Part shown: positions 37,265-45,976 of the stretch, piece after piece
How positions within the stretch are numbered: the first letter of the stretch is position 1
How the letters are laid out: each line of letters begins with the position of its first letter
Source: Bacteroidales bacterium
GTDB taxonomy: Bacteria; Bacteroidota; Bacteroidia; Bacteroidales; UBA932
DNA: 64,000 nt
Direction: 5' to 3'
NCBI GenBank assembly: GCA_017439305.1
Contig: JAFSJK010000068.1
Coordinates: forward strand, 62,001 to 126,000
Translations under genes and position numbers: made by a program
Notes under the pieces: generated by a model
The model's input: only the letters and a program-made list of their open reading frames with translations
Told to the model about the DNA's origin: nothing
The model's database searches: none

Positions 37265-38875
37265 TTAAAAGAGTCCGGGGGTGATACCGAGCCACTTGAG
37301 GACGGTCGCCCCAAAGAGAAGGATCAGCAGCCAGGAGAAAGTCATCATGGTGATACCGAACTTGAAGGCATCGGTCTGGCTGTATTGGTTCGTATTGTAC
37401 AGCAGGGCCGCCGGCTTGCTGTTGAAAGGCAGTACGTAGCAGTGCTCGATGAGCATGGACACCGGAAGGGCGAGGCTCATCGGAGGGAAGCCGAAGCGCT
37501 TCTCCACGCCCAGGGCGATGGGAACGAACACCATCGTCCGGATGGTCTTGGACTGGAACACCAGTCCGGAATACATCATCAGGAAGGTGAGGATGACATA
37601 CAGGACCCAGAAGGGCGTATCGGACGTGATGCCCATCGAATCGAAGGCCGCATTGACCATCGTGTTGGGAAGGTCGGTGGCATTGAGGCCGCTGCCCAGG
37701 ACATAGGCGCCGGCCGAGAAGAGCATCAGGTGCCAGGGAATGTCCACATCGTTCCATTTGACGACGCCGATGCCCGGCAGCAGGGCCAGGACCGCGCCGA
37801 TCAGGGCGACGATGGTCTCGTCGATGTTGTGGAAAGTCCCCTTCGTGATCCACAGGAACAGGACCACGAGGAAGATGGCGACCGCCCTCCATTCCTCCTT
37901 CGTCATCTTGCCCATCGCGTCAAGTTCTTTCTTCAGCCGGTCGATGCCGCCCTCGATCTGGGGCACCTGTTCCTCCTTCTTCATCGGGAAGAACACGTAC
38001 ATGCCCAGGAGCAGGCCCACCACCAGGATGATGATGGACATCGGCCCGACGGCCACCAGCCATTCCTTGTAACCGAAGTCGCAGGAGCCCACGAAGCCGG
38101 CGATGAGGGAGATGGCCAGCAGGTGCGCGCCGGAACCGGTGTAGAACGCATTCGCACCGATGTTCACCTGGAACAGATTCTGGATCACGAGGTTACGGCC
38201 GAAGTTGTTGCGATGTCCGCCCGAAGCCCCATAAATGGCGCAGATGACCATGAAGATCGGGAGCATGATGGTGGCCTTGACCGTCGTCGCCGAAATGAAG
38301 GCCGACAGGACGAGGTTGATCAGGAGGAAACTCCACAGCACGCCCTTCGCGCTCTTGCCGAACTTGATGACGAAGGCGAGCGCCAGCCGCTTGGCGAACT
38401 GGGTCTTCACCAGCATCGACGCCAGGACGAAGCTCAGGATATTGAGCCACATCACCGGATGGCCGAGCTGGGCGAGGGCTTCCTTCTGGGTGGTCACGTT
38501 GAAAAGGACCACGCCCAGCATCAGGATCAGGGAGGTCAGGTAGTTGGGCAGGGCCTCCGTCATCCACAGGATGAGGCTGGCGACGAAAATCGCCAGCATG
38601 GCGTAGTTGGCGCGGATGAAGCCGTCCAGCCCGAGGGCCTCCAGCCGTTTCTGTGCCGACGAAGCCAGGATGCCCGTGTCCAGGTTGTCGATGAACCCGA
38701 TATGGCAGAACCAGCAGATCCAGACGAAGGCGACGAGGGCCAGCGGACCGCCCAGCCGGGCCATCCACACCTCGAACTTCGATTTCTGCATCTTGGGCAG
38801 CTTTTCAACCTTGTAGTTGCCCATGTCCAGCGGATCGAACGCCGCCGCCTTCGTCTTGTCTTCTGCCGATTCCAT
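37265..38875 (-). CDS. SLC13/DASS family Na+-coupled anion symporter
   Basis: 536 residues with about 11-12 membrane helices. The first substrate loop region reads LINLVLSAFISATTVKATIM followed by LPIF, a variant of the S-N-T motif of the divalent anion:Na+ symporters; the second is in LALPVSMLIEHCYVLPFNSK. Members carry dicarboxylates, citrate, sulfate or phosphate. The unusual second motif makes the substrate unclear. Its neighbours are CYTH-type proteins and an OprP-like porin, which favours an inorganic anion (inference). Confidence 0.85.
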   Translation of the reverse strand: MESAEDKTKAAAFDPLDMGNYKVEKLPKMQKSKFEVWMARLGGPLALVAFVWICWFCHIGFIDNLDTGILASSAQKRLEALGLDGFIRANYAMLAIFVASLILWMTEALPNYLTSLILMLGVVLFNVTTQKEALAQLGHPVMWLNILSFVLASMLVKTQFAKRLALAFVIKFGKSAKGVLWSFLLINLVLSAFISATTVKATIMLPIFMVICAIYGASGGHRNNFGRNLVIQNLFQVNIGANAFYTGSGAHLLAISLIAGFVGSCDFGYKEWLVAVGPMSIIILVVGLLLGMYVFFPMKKEEQVPQIEGGIDRLKKELDAMGKMTKEEWRAVAIFLVVLFLWITKGTFHNIDETIVALIGAVLALLPGIGVVKWNDVDIPWHLMLFSAGAYVLGSGLNATDLPNTMVNAAFDSMGITSDTPFWVLYVILTFLMMYSGLVFQSKTIRTMVFVPIALGVEKRFGFPPMSLALPVSMLIEHCYVLPFNSKPAALLYNTNQYSQTDAFKFGITMMTFSWLLILLFGATVLKWLGITPGLF

Positions 38876-38882
38876 CGTAGGA

Positions 38883-39359
38883 TTACTTCCAGTTCTTGTA
38901 AGGGTTCTTCATGAGCATGGAGTTGAAGTACTTGGGGTCGCCCGTCACTTCCTCTCCCAGCCAGGCCGGCTTGTCGAAGGGCTCGTTCTCGTCGGTGAGC
39001 TCGATCTCGGCGACCGTGAGGCCGTCGTTGTCCCCGTAGAACTCGTCCACTTCCCAGGTGTGCTTCCCGTCCGTGTTCTTCACCAGATAGCGGGTCTTGT
39101 CGATGACACCCGGTTCGGCGAGGTCCAGGAGGGCCTTCACCTCGTCCACGGGAATCACTTTCTCCCACTCGAAGCGGGCGGCGCCGGAAGCGTTGCCGAT
39201 ACCCTTGACGGTGATGAAACCCTTGTCCCCCTTCACGCGGATGCGCACGGTGCGCTCCGGAACGCTGCAGAGATAACCCTGGGTGATACGGGTGGCCTTG
39301 AAGACGTCGGCCTTGAAGTCGCCCTTCACGAGGAATTTCTTTTCAATTTCCTGTGCCAT
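38883..39359 (-). CDS. CYTH domain protein (triphosphate tunnel metalloenzyme)
   Basis: 158 residues, a complete single CYTH domain. It opens with the signature EIEKKFLVKGDF (ExExK), then TRITQGYLCSVPERTVRIRV with basic residues lining the tunnel, KGFITVKG, FEWEKVIP, KTRYLV, WEVDEFYGDNDGLTVAEIEL. This small form resembles bacterial inorganic triphosphatases (NE1496-like) rather than class IV adenylate cyclase. It is 7 bases from the SLC13 gene and 3 bases from another CYTH-like gene. Confidence 0.92.
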   Translation of the reverse strand: MAQEIEKKFLVKGDFKADVFKATRITQGYLCSVPERTVRIRVKGDKGFITVKGIGNASGAARFEWEKVIPVDEVKALLDLAEPGVIDKTRYLVKNTDGKHTWEVDEFYGDNDGLTVAEIELTDENEPFDKPAWLGEEVTGDPKYFNSMLMKNPYKNWK

Positions 39360-39362
39360 AGC

Positions 39363-40001
39363 CTATTCGTTTGCAAGGGGTTTGTCGCTCATGCCGATCA
39401 CGCGCTTGATGGCCTGGAGGTAGTTGATGTTCTCCACGCCCTCGAGACCGCAGTCCGCGATGGTTTTCTTGATGTCTTCGATCTCCGTGGATTCGGAGTT
39501 GATGGTGACGACTTTCGCACCGTTGATGAGGACGTTGCCCACCTCGCAGATGGTGTTGTTCACCATGTAGCCGAAGCGCTGCTTGTGCACGCGCACCGCG
39601 GCAAGGTCCGGACAGGCCTTGACCATCGCGATGAACTCGTCATACGTGTAGGTGTCCTTGTCCAGCTTGGGCATCTCCACCATGAAGGCCGGGAAGACTT
39701 CCTTCTCCAGCACCTCGCGGGAGATCGGGAACTCACCCTTCATCAGGGGGTTCCACTGCTCGAGACCGTCGACGCTCTGGACGAACGTCTTGATGTCCAT
39801 CTTGCCGTCGCGGATCTTGGTATTGTTGATGTCGTTCTTCGCGGAGATGATGTAGATCTCGTCGCTCGTGCGCTCCCATACCTTCTCAGGGACGGGGACG
39901 GAAAGGCGGGCCATCCGCTTGTGGGCGTTGCAGAAGCACTGCCCGAAACTGCGGAACTCGAAGCGGGGCTTCGACTGTTCGCCGATTTTCAATTCTGCCA
40001 T
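39363..40001 (-). CDS. Uncharacterised protein, possibly a divergent CYTH-like barrel
   Basis: 212 residues, soluble, no signal peptide. I do not recognise a named family. Several strands have a CYTH-like feel: RFEFRSFGQCF at the start, SDEIYIISAKNDINNTKIRD followed by GKMDIKTF, then AAVRVHKQRFGYMVNNTICE and TINSESTEIEDIKKTI with a C-terminal helix (NINYLQAIKRVIG). This order (acidic start, K-x-R strand, R-x-x-K-x-R strand, acidic ESTE strand) matches how CYTH tunnels are laid out, but the ExExK signature is missing. It is 3 bases upstream of the true CYTH gene, so the two products may form a pair. Confidence 0.5.
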   Translation of the reverse strand: MAELKIGEQSKPRFEFRSFGQCFCNAHKRMARLSVPVPEKVWERTSDEIYIISAKNDINNTKIRDGKMDIKTFVQSVDGLEQWNPLMKGEFPISREVLEKEVFPAFMVEMPKLDKDTYTYDEFIAMVKACPDLAAVRVHKQRFGYMVNNTICEVGNVLINGAKVVTINSESTEIEDIKKTIADCGLEGVENINYLQAIKRVIGMSDKPLANE

Positions 40002-40022
40002 ATTATCAATGTGTTAAGAAGT

Positions 40023-40841
40023 TTACTGAACGACGTCGGGGTCCTCGACTCCGGCGGTGGAATTGGCCGCGTTCGGCGTGAAAGCCTCGGTCATCATCCA
40101 CATGCCCGTTCCATCAGGAATACGGCTCCAGGAGCCCTTGTTGTTCGGCAGGGACGCACCCCAGGCGTCTCCCTTTTCACCGCGCTGGAAGCGGTCGATC
40201 AGGTTGCCCTTGTTGTCGAACAGCTCGATCAGGACCGCCTTCTTGGCGGAGAAGCCGCTGGAGAAGCCTCTTTCGGTCGTTCCCTTTCCACCGATGATGG
40301 CGAAGAATCCCTTGGCAGGCACCACCTCGCCGTCGATGCCGGTCCAGGTGAGTTCCTCATCCTTGTTGATGGTCACCCCATTGAGCTTGATGGGATAGTC
40401 GCTGCCGTTGTACAGCTCGAAGAACTTCTCCTCGTCGGCACCGGCGCCATAGACCTCGTTGAGTTTCAGCTTGCTCCAATCGGTAGCGGGATCGCCCACC
40501 TTGAACGAGAACTTGTCGGAGGTGGTCGTGAAACCGGCCTCGTTGGTCACGGAGACGGTGAATTCCACATTCGTGCCGTCCGGCTGGGCGGGAATGATGC
40601 CGGAAAAGCTTTCACCGGAACCGGTCATGTCCACGTCCTTTCCATTGTAGGTAAGCTTGGCGGACGTCACCTTCTGGAGGCCCGTCACGGTCGCCGTCAC
40701 CGTCACCGGGGAGATGGAGGTAGGCGCTTCGGGAGTGAACACCACTTTCTCGATGGTCGAAGGGCCCTTGTACATTTCATCCTTCACGCAGGCCGTGAAA
40801 GCGAGGAGAGCCGCAGCGGAGAGCAAAAATATCTTTTTCAT
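40023..40841 (-). CDS. Lamin-tail-domain lipoprotein
   Basis: 272 residues with lipobox FTAC (MKKIFLLSAAALLAFTACVK). An Ig-like/fn3-like beta domain (residues about 30-110, VVFTPEAPTSISPVTVTATV) is followed by a lamin-tail domain: KLKLNEVYGAG, EKFFELYNGSDYPIKLNGVT, GFFAIIGGKG, GSWSRIPDGTGMW. LTD domains occur in secreted nucleases and surface proteins. Role unknown. Sits between porin and CYTH-like genes with 21-base gaps on both sides. Confidence 0.8.
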   Translation of the reverse strand: MKKIFLLSAAALLAFTACVKDEMYKGPSTIEKVVFTPEAPTSISPVTVTATVTGLQKVTSAKLTYNGKDVDMTGSGESFSGIIPAQPDGTNVEFTVSVTNEAGFTTTSDKFSFKVGDPATDWSKLKLNEVYGAGADEEKFFELYNGSDYPIKLNGVTINKDEELTWTGIDGEVVPAKGFFAIIGGKGTTERGFSSGFSAKKAVLIELFDNKGNLIDRFQRGEKGDAWGASLPNNKGSWSRIPDGTGMWMMTEAFTPNAANSTAGVEDPDVVQ

Positions 40842-40862
40842 ATCGCGTTTCCTTTTAGGGGT

Positions 40863-42221
40863 TTAGAAGTCGATCTCGAAACGGACGGCGAGCATGTGGT
40901 AGTCCACGCCGGCCTTGCCGGTCGGGGTCGCCACCTTGGTGTAGTCCTTGACCGGGTTGCCGGCGGCGTCCTTGCCCACGTTGAGCTTGCCCTTGCCGTT
41001 GGCATAGCGGTCGTTGTTGTTGAACTGGTAGTTGATCTGCATCTTCACGTTGTTGTTCACCCAGAAGTTCAGGCCGGCGGCATAGGCCTCGGCGCAGCCG
41101 CCGAGGACGGCACCGCTGTTCAGGTTGCAGAACTCGTAACGCGCGCACAGCTCGACATCGCCCCACTTGTGGCCGGGATCGATCCGGGTGTACTTGGCAC
41201 CGTTGGCGTCATAACGCTGCTTGCCGCCGAAGAGAAGATAGCCTGCCTGGGCGTACCAGCCGTTGAAATTGAGAGCGGGAGTCTCCTTGAAAAGGACGTT
41301 GTCGGCGACATAGGCCGCCTCATAGCGCAGACCGCCCCAGTGGCCGGCCAGTTCCACCGTCCACAGGTTGTGGTGGTCCAGGCCCGGAACGTTATTGGTA
41401 TCCAGGTACTTCTTGCGGTTGATGCTGGTGGAGTTGCGGGCGCTGGCCCGGTAGGTGCCCCATTCACCGGTCGCTTCGCTGACCAGGGAAGTACGGTAGG
41501 AATAGGCGGCGCCGAGGTGCAGGCTGGCGTTGTCCAGCTTGTAGAGCGGGCGGATGACCAGCTTCGTGGTCAGCGAGTAGCCGGAGTTGCGGCCGAAGTC
41601 CTTGTTGTTGTCGGCCACGTTGGTCCATTCCTCGTTGCCGGCGACCTCCTGGGTGAAAGCGCCTGCGGAGAACCACAGCCAATCCTTGGCATACTTGGCG
41701 TTGAAGCCCAGGTGACGGGACGGGGTGAGGGCGGAGCACACCATCGGACGCTCCATGAACTGGAGGTACCGGGAAGTGGTGTTGCGCTGGAGGGAGAAGT
41801 TCTCCTTGAAGTTACCGACCTGGAGGTCCAGGTTCGGAATGCCGGTGTAACGGATGATGGCATCCTTCAGTTCCACCAGGCCATTCGCGAGGTCCATGTC
41901 GAATTCGCCGTACCAGTCCTCGTCGATCTGGCCCTTCACGGCGAAACGCGCACGGCGGATGCTGGTGCCGTTACCGATCGGGTCGGCATAGTCGGGGGCG
42001 CCGAAGAAGACGGCGCCGTCGGCCTGGACACGGATGTCGAACCAAAGCTTGTAAGCCGAGGTGGGAGAAGCGAGGACCAGGATGCCGTCCTGGGCCTCCA
42101 CGTCCAGACGGTCCGATTTGACGGCCACACCGTACTGGTTGTACTTGACGGGTCTCTTCTGCGCCCAGGCCACCGAAGCGGTGAGAAGCAGGACCGTCAT
42201 CAAATAAAATAATTTACGCAT
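40863..42221 (-). CDS. OprP/OprO-type porin
   Basis: 452 residues with a signal peptide (MRKLFYLMTVLLLTASVAWA). The mature protein looks like a 16-strand barrel: RRARFAVKGQIDEDWYGEFD, LELKDAIIRYTG-like strand, LDLQVGNFKENFSLQ, MERPMVCSALTPSRHLGFNA, ending in AVRFEIDF with terminal Phe. These are hallmarks of the phosphate-selective porin O/P family (RRAR and QxGNFKEPFSLE-like strings). It would be the outer-membrane entry point for anions used by the rest of the operon. Selectivity for phosphate is family knowledge, not shown here. Confidence 0.9.
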   Translation of the reverse strand: MRKLFYLMTVLLLTASVAWAQKRPVKYNQYGVAVKSDRLDVEAQDGILVLASPTSAYKLWFDIRVQADGAVFFGAPDYADPIGNGTSIRRARFAVKGQIDEDWYGEFDMDLANGLVELKDAIIRYTGIPNLDLQVGNFKENFSLQRNTTSRYLQFMERPMVCSALTPSRHLGFNAKYAKDWLWFSAGAFTQEVAGNEEWTNVADNNKDFGRNSGYSLTTKLVIRPLYKLDNASLHLGAAYSYRTSLVSEATGEWGTYRASARNSTSINRKKYLDTNNVPGLDHHNLWTVELAGHWGGLRYEAAYVADNVLFKETPALNFNGWYAQAGYLLFGGKQRYDANGAKYTRIDPGHKWGDVELCARYEFCNLNSGAVLGGCAEAYAAGLNFWVNNNVKMQINYQFNNNDRYANGKGKLNVGKDAAGNPVKDYTKVATPTGKAGVDYHMLAVRFEIDF

Positions 42222-42259
42222 ATCAGATATTGTTTAGTGTTTTGGTTTCTTGCGTACAT

Positions 42260-42267
42260 CAAAGGTA
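42260..42267 (-). promoter_or_regulatory. Putative porin operon promoter -7 element (TACCTTTG)
   Basis: Minus-strand TACCTTTG, 38 bases ahead of the porin start. It would drive the seven-gene operon down to 35387. Confidence 0.55.
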
Positions 42268-42329
42268 ATATTTTTCAAGTAATTATGAAAAGATTTTACA
42301 AAGTTTTTGGAAGGGTGGGGCAACTGCGC

Positions 42330-42373
42330 AAAAACCCCCGTTTTGCACAAATACCGGCAAAACGGGGGAAAAA
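42330..42373 (-). terminator. Intrinsic terminator after the M6 protease gene
   Basis: A perfect 12-bp stem (CCCCCGTTTTGC and its complement, 42335-42346 and 42357-42368) with a 10-base loop, flanked by A5 on both sides of the plus strand. On the minus strand the stem is followed by a U-run, 16 bases after the stop of the gene at 42389. Confidence 0.85.
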
Positions 42374-42388
42374 CGATGACCTCGCGGG

Positions 42389-44137
42389 CTATTCCGCTTC
42401 GATCTCCAGGGAAACGACCGCCGTGCTTCCGTCCGCGTAGGCCAAACGGGCTTCGACCGTATGTACGCCCGCAGTGAGGGTGACGGAATCGGCCCCGGCG
42501 GGCTCGTCGTCGTAATACCATTCCACGGAGATGGGAGCGGCCACATCTTCAGGGATATCCAAGACGAAGGAGAACCGATCGCCGGCCTTGTAGGATCCGG
42601 CACCGGAGATGGTAGGATAGTCCAGTTCCACTCTCGGAACATCGGCAACCAGGGTCAGGACGCCATTGGAGAAGGTGATGTCCGAGAAGGATATCTCCCC
42701 GGCCACTCCGTTCCAGCTCATCGGCGTATAGGAAGTCACGTTCGAACGGGGGAAAGGAATTCCGGCCTGGTTATACATGTACAAAGACGACTGGTTTGAG
42801 GCGGGAACCAGGTAGAAACAAGGGTGGGAGCCATTCTCGTTGAGGGCGTTCGTCTGCTCCCAATTCTCCCAGAGGTCACGGGCTGGGACGGATGTCCAAC
42901 CGCCGATCCTTACCATGCGGGATGATTTATCGGCGTGGTATACCAGCATGCCTCCGGCCGGAATGTAACGGTCCCAACCGATCTTCGGCCGGTTCTCATA
43001 CACGAAGTACTCTCCGTCCATGTCGGTGAATGTCCGGTAAGCGATGTTCTCCGAAGCAGGACCGATCGTATACTTGCCGGCCTTGTTGAAGGTCCGGTAG
43101 TCCGAGTCGGACACCCATCCGAGGAACATCCGCTCCTCGAAATTGAAGTAAGGAGGCGTACATCCGTCGTTGTTATAAGGGCCATCACACATCGTGGAAT
43201 AGGCATACAGGCCGCCGGCGTAACCATTCGTTTCATAATCGGTGTCGTACATGTCCGGAAGACCCATGGCATGGCCAAACTCGTGACAGGCCGCCCCGAT
43301 GCCGCACATGGTGCTGCCGGCGGACCCTTTGAGTTCGGAAGTGCAGGCGTACGCGTCTACCTTGACCCCGTCCACGGTGATCATCTTCCCGGCCTGGGAG
43401 AGATTCCACTGGTGCGGCCAGATGGTACTTGCAGGACCACCTTCCGCCTCACTGTAGCCGGCGTAGTACATGAACACCATATCCACCTTTCCGTCGCCGT
43501 TATTGTCATACCGGGAGAAATCAATCTCCTCGTCCAGGCCTTTGCAACCTTCGATGAGGGCTTCCTCCGGACAGTTGTCATTCTGCCCCACATTGCGTCC
43601 GTAATAGGAATAGTTCTGACTCACTTTTACCGGACCGTAGACGTCGAAGATGGGTTCAAAGACCCCGTTGGAATTGTCATAATAGAAATCCCGGGCGGAA
43701 CCGGTTCCTCCGTTCAAGGAGTAACCGGGCTCGTTCAGGAGCGCGGTAAAGGCTTCCTGAGGATCGTTCACCCTGAAGGACAGATCCTTGAATTCCACCA
43801 GGACGACCAGGAAATGTTTCTGTCCGATAGCGATATGTTCCCCGGCCCGGGAGGCCCGGACGCGACGGGCATTCATCCGGTTCTCGGCGGCACGGCGCTG
43901 GACCGTAGCGAGGTCGTTCTCCGTGTCTACCCGATAGAATCCGTCCTCATCCTGACGGAGAAGGCGGCCCGAGACGTCGGTCACCCAGTGGCCGAACTCA
44001 TCGCCATGGAGGACCAGGGAGATCTTCGATCCGTCCGGCTGCGTATAAACGATCTTGCCGGGACGGGCGGGAATGGCAAAGAGCGTCTGGAAACCCAGAA
44101 GCAGCGCTGCAAGCGCCAACAGGAAATACTTTCTCAT
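42389..44137 (-). CDS. Secreted M6-family metalloprotease (cassette 3)
   Basis: 582 residues. Signal peptide to about residue 24, then a pro-region starting PARPGKIVYTQPDGSKISL. The M6 (immune inhibitor A-type) catalytic part has a Ca-binding-like DNNGDGKVD at 211-219 and the zinc motif CHEFGHAMGLPDMYD (HEFGH 285-289), then STMCDGPYNNDGCTPPYFNF. The C-terminus ends in a small Ig-like module (SYKAGDRFSFVL to SVTLTAGVHTVEARLAY) shared with the other two M6 proteases of this region. No sorting domain was seen. It follows its fimbrillin-like partner after 6 bases and precedes a strong terminator. Confidence 0.9.
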   Translation of the reverse strand: MRKYFLLALAALLLGFQTLFAIPARPGKIVYTQPDGSKISLVLHGDEFGHWVTDVSGRLLRQDEDGFYRVDTENDLATVQRRAAENRMNARRVRASRAGEHIAIGQKHFLVVLVEFKDLSFRVNDPQEAFTALLNEPGYSLNGGTGSARDFYYDNSNGVFEPIFDVYGPVKVSQNYSYYGRNVGQNDNCPEEALIEGCKGLDEEIDFSRYDNNGDGKVDMVFMYYAGYSEAEGGPASTIWPHQWNLSQAGKMITVDGVKVDAYACTSELKGSAGSTMCGIGAACHEFGHAMGLPDMYDTDYETNGYAGGLYAYSTMCDGPYNNDGCTPPYFNFEERMFLGWVSDSDYRTFNKAGKYTIGPASENIAYRTFTDMDGEYFVYENRPKIGWDRYIPAGGMLVYHADKSSRMVRIGGWTSVPARDLWENWEQTNALNENGSHPCFYLVPASNQSSLYMYNQAGIPFPRSNVTSYTPMSWNGVAGEISFSDITFSNGVLTLVADVPRVELDYPTISGAGSYKAGDRFSFVLDIPEDVAAPISVEWYYDDEPAGADSVTLTAGVHTVEARLAYADGSTAVVSLEIEAE

Positions 44138-44143
44138 ACTGCG

Positions 44144-45835
44144 CTACTTTTTAAGGATGATACCCTTGCCGTTACCCGCCGAAAGCCACACTTTCGGGCC
44201 ATCCTCACGGACGACAGTGAGCCGGCAGGACTTGACGAGAAGCGTCTGGCTGCCGATCCGGTACTGGACGGAAACCTCGGCCTCCCGCCCCTGCGTAAGG
44301 GTGGGATCGAAGCCGGAAACGACCAACTGCTTCTTGCTGGCCGGGTTAAGCAGGACGAAAGTCACCGAACCATCGTCGGCGTAGTTACGGAAAATCTGGT
44401 CGGTTCCCCGGGTGTAAACCCACCGGGCATCGTCCAGATAGCATCCGTATTCGACGGATTCCGTCAAAGGATCCACGGCGGATGGATCCTCCGACCCGGT
44501 AGCCCGGTGATACAGGATCACGTCGTGCATATTGGTGGCAGACTCCTTATAGCAGGAGAACCGGGTCGCCGAAGCGTTGTATTTGATCAGGGTGGAAGCA
44601 CCCTCCTGCGCCCGGATGGTGGCGGTTCCGTCGCCCGGGAAAGAAATGGTCCAGCTGGAAAGCGTGTTTTTTCCGGAGGATTCTTCCAGGATATTCTTGG
44701 AATCGGCGGCCGACAGGTAGCCGCTGCCGGTCTGGAAAGACCAGGTTCCCTCCTGGGCTCCGGCTTCCAGGACCAGCACGGTCGCTTCACCGTAGTCAAT
44801 GACCTTCCCGTCCTCCACGACGATTTCCGCCTGCTCCCGGTGCGCGGTGCCGTCCGTGCTCTGGGCGCCCAGGGCATAGGTCTTGTCTACATTGACAATC
44901 AGGTATTCCCCGCCTTCCATGAGTTCGGACACGTCGGTCACGGGCAGGAAGGCTCCGTCGAAGACAACGGCTTCCGCATCGGCCATGTCCACCGAGAAAC
45001 GGGCCACTTTTCCAGATGCGAACGTCCGGCCATCGGGGAAGGTGATCACCTTGCTCAACACCGTCTGTTCGCCATACAGCTTCACGGTCAGGGTCGCACC
45101 GCCCACACTCACGGGGGCGCAGGCGAACCACAGGTCGCCGGAAGCATCCGTGTTCAGGGTGATGGTGTGGGAAGCGCCGTTGGAGACGATCGTCCCGTCT
45201 TCGCCCCAGTACCACTCACCCACGACGGGCGTACTGAAGATGAGGTCCACTTTCTTCACCGTTTCTTCGCCCAGATCCAGGTTCTTGAGGGTAACCCGGC
45301 CATAGGCCGTCAGATGGGAGAAATGAAGGTCCACTTCGTCCGGAAGGGAGGTCATCCCGTCGGACTTTGCCACCAACAGCTGGGCCGCCTCGTCCACGGA
45401 CGTCGGAAGCGGAGTCTGCACCGCGGCGATGTTCACGCTCCAGGCCGTGCGGCTGGGGCTGATGGCCCGGGCGGCGGAAGCAGGAGAAACGGCATAGAAA
45501 GTATAGGGAGCCGTCGCCGTCGAGGCATCGAATGCCGCCTCGAAAGAGGCCGTACGGCCATCTGCCGAGATGGCGACGGCGGAGCCTTCCGCTTTCCCGT
45601 AATTCAGGGAAAGTAGGATTTCACGGTCATTCTCCGTCCACAGGGTCCGGTATACACCTTCCTCCGGGGCAGCGAAAGCCGTACGGGTTTCTTCAGTTCC
45701 GGCGTGGAAGCGGACGGTCTTCAGGGAAGCGGATTCCGGGACCTCCTGTTCCACGTTCCGGCAGCCAGCGAGGGCGGCCACGGCCACCAGCGCCATCAGG
45801 AATGATCTGCTGTTCTGTTTCATAGTCGTGTCCAT
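44144..45835 (-). CDS. Fimbrillin-like lipoprotein (cassette 3 partner)
   Basis: 563 residues. Lipobox LAGC about 25 residues in. The N-terminal half is fimbrillin-like (TEETRTAFAAPEEGVYRTLW, TENDREILLSLNYG, LHFSHLTAYGRVTLKNLDLG). Residues about 290-440 form a beta domain starting GGEYLIVNVDKTYALGAQ and ending SCYKESATNMHDVILYHR. The last 100 residues end DGPKVWLSAGNGKGIILKK, shared with the two other lipoproteins here. Start at 45835 is chosen because its ATG overlaps the TGA of the preceding 44-codon ORF (TGATG); 45823 is an in-frame alternative closer to the signal peptide. Confidence 0.8.
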   Translation of the reverse strand: MDTTMKQNSRSFLMALVAVAALAGCRNVEQEVPESASLKTVRFHAGTEETRTAFAAPEEGVYRTLWTENDREILLSLNYGKAEGSAVAISADGRTASFEAAFDASTATAPYTFYAVSPASAARAISPSRTAWSVNIAAVQTPLPTSVDEAAQLLVAKSDGMTSLPDEVDLHFSHLTAYGRVTLKNLDLGEETVKKVDLIFSTPVVGEWYWGEDGTIVSNGASHTITLNTDASGDLWFACAPVSVGGATLTVKLYGEQTVLSKVITFPDGRTFASGKVARFSVDMADAEAVVFDGAFLPVTDVSELMEGGEYLIVNVDKTYALGAQSTDGTAHREQAEIVVEDGKVIDYGEATVLVLEAGAQEGTWSFQTGSGYLSAADSKNILEESSGKNTLSSWTISFPGDGTATIRAQEGASTLIKYNASATRFSCYKESATNMHDVILYHRATGSEDPSAVDPLTESVEYGCYLDDARWVYTRGTDQIFRNYADDGSVTFVLLNPASKKQLVVSGFDPTLTQGREAEVSVQYRIGSQTLLVKSCRLTVVREDGPKVWLSAGNGKGIILKK

Positions 45836-45969
45836 CAATAATCCCCCCACGGATCGTCGATTCCGGGATCGATGTTCCCGTCCCCTCCACTCTGGAGGAA
45901 ACTCAACTCCAGGCGGGTATCCACTACCCGCACGAGCGGAGTCTCGTACATTGTCTTATTCATTTCCAT
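45835..45969 (-). CDS. 44-residue small ORF heading cassette 3
   Basis: Encodes 44 residues, starting MEMNKTMYETPLVRVVDTRL, with LELSFLQSGG in the middle and the acidic-aromatic end DPGIDDPWGDY. It lies 7 bases after the M6 protease gene at 45977 and its TGA overlaps the ATG of the lipoprotein gene, so it is probably translated and coupled. It resembles the small ORF at 54747-54881 in length and layout (Y-E-x-P near the start, L-x-L-S, P-G, D-D, aromatic end). No signal peptide. Function unknown; short peptides of this style occur in other Bacteroidales near surface-protein genes, to my recollection. Confidence 0.65.
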   Translation of the reverse strand: MEMNKTMYETPLVRVVDTRLELSFLQSGGDGNIDPGIDDPWGDY

Positions 45970-45976
45970 AACTTTG

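Noticed and set aside
38817..42212. 1131-codon open frame on the plus strand opposite the porin operon
   Set aside because: It runs antisense through five genes with clear motifs and has no recognisable domain. Long antisense frames are expected in GC-rich DNA with strong third-base bias.
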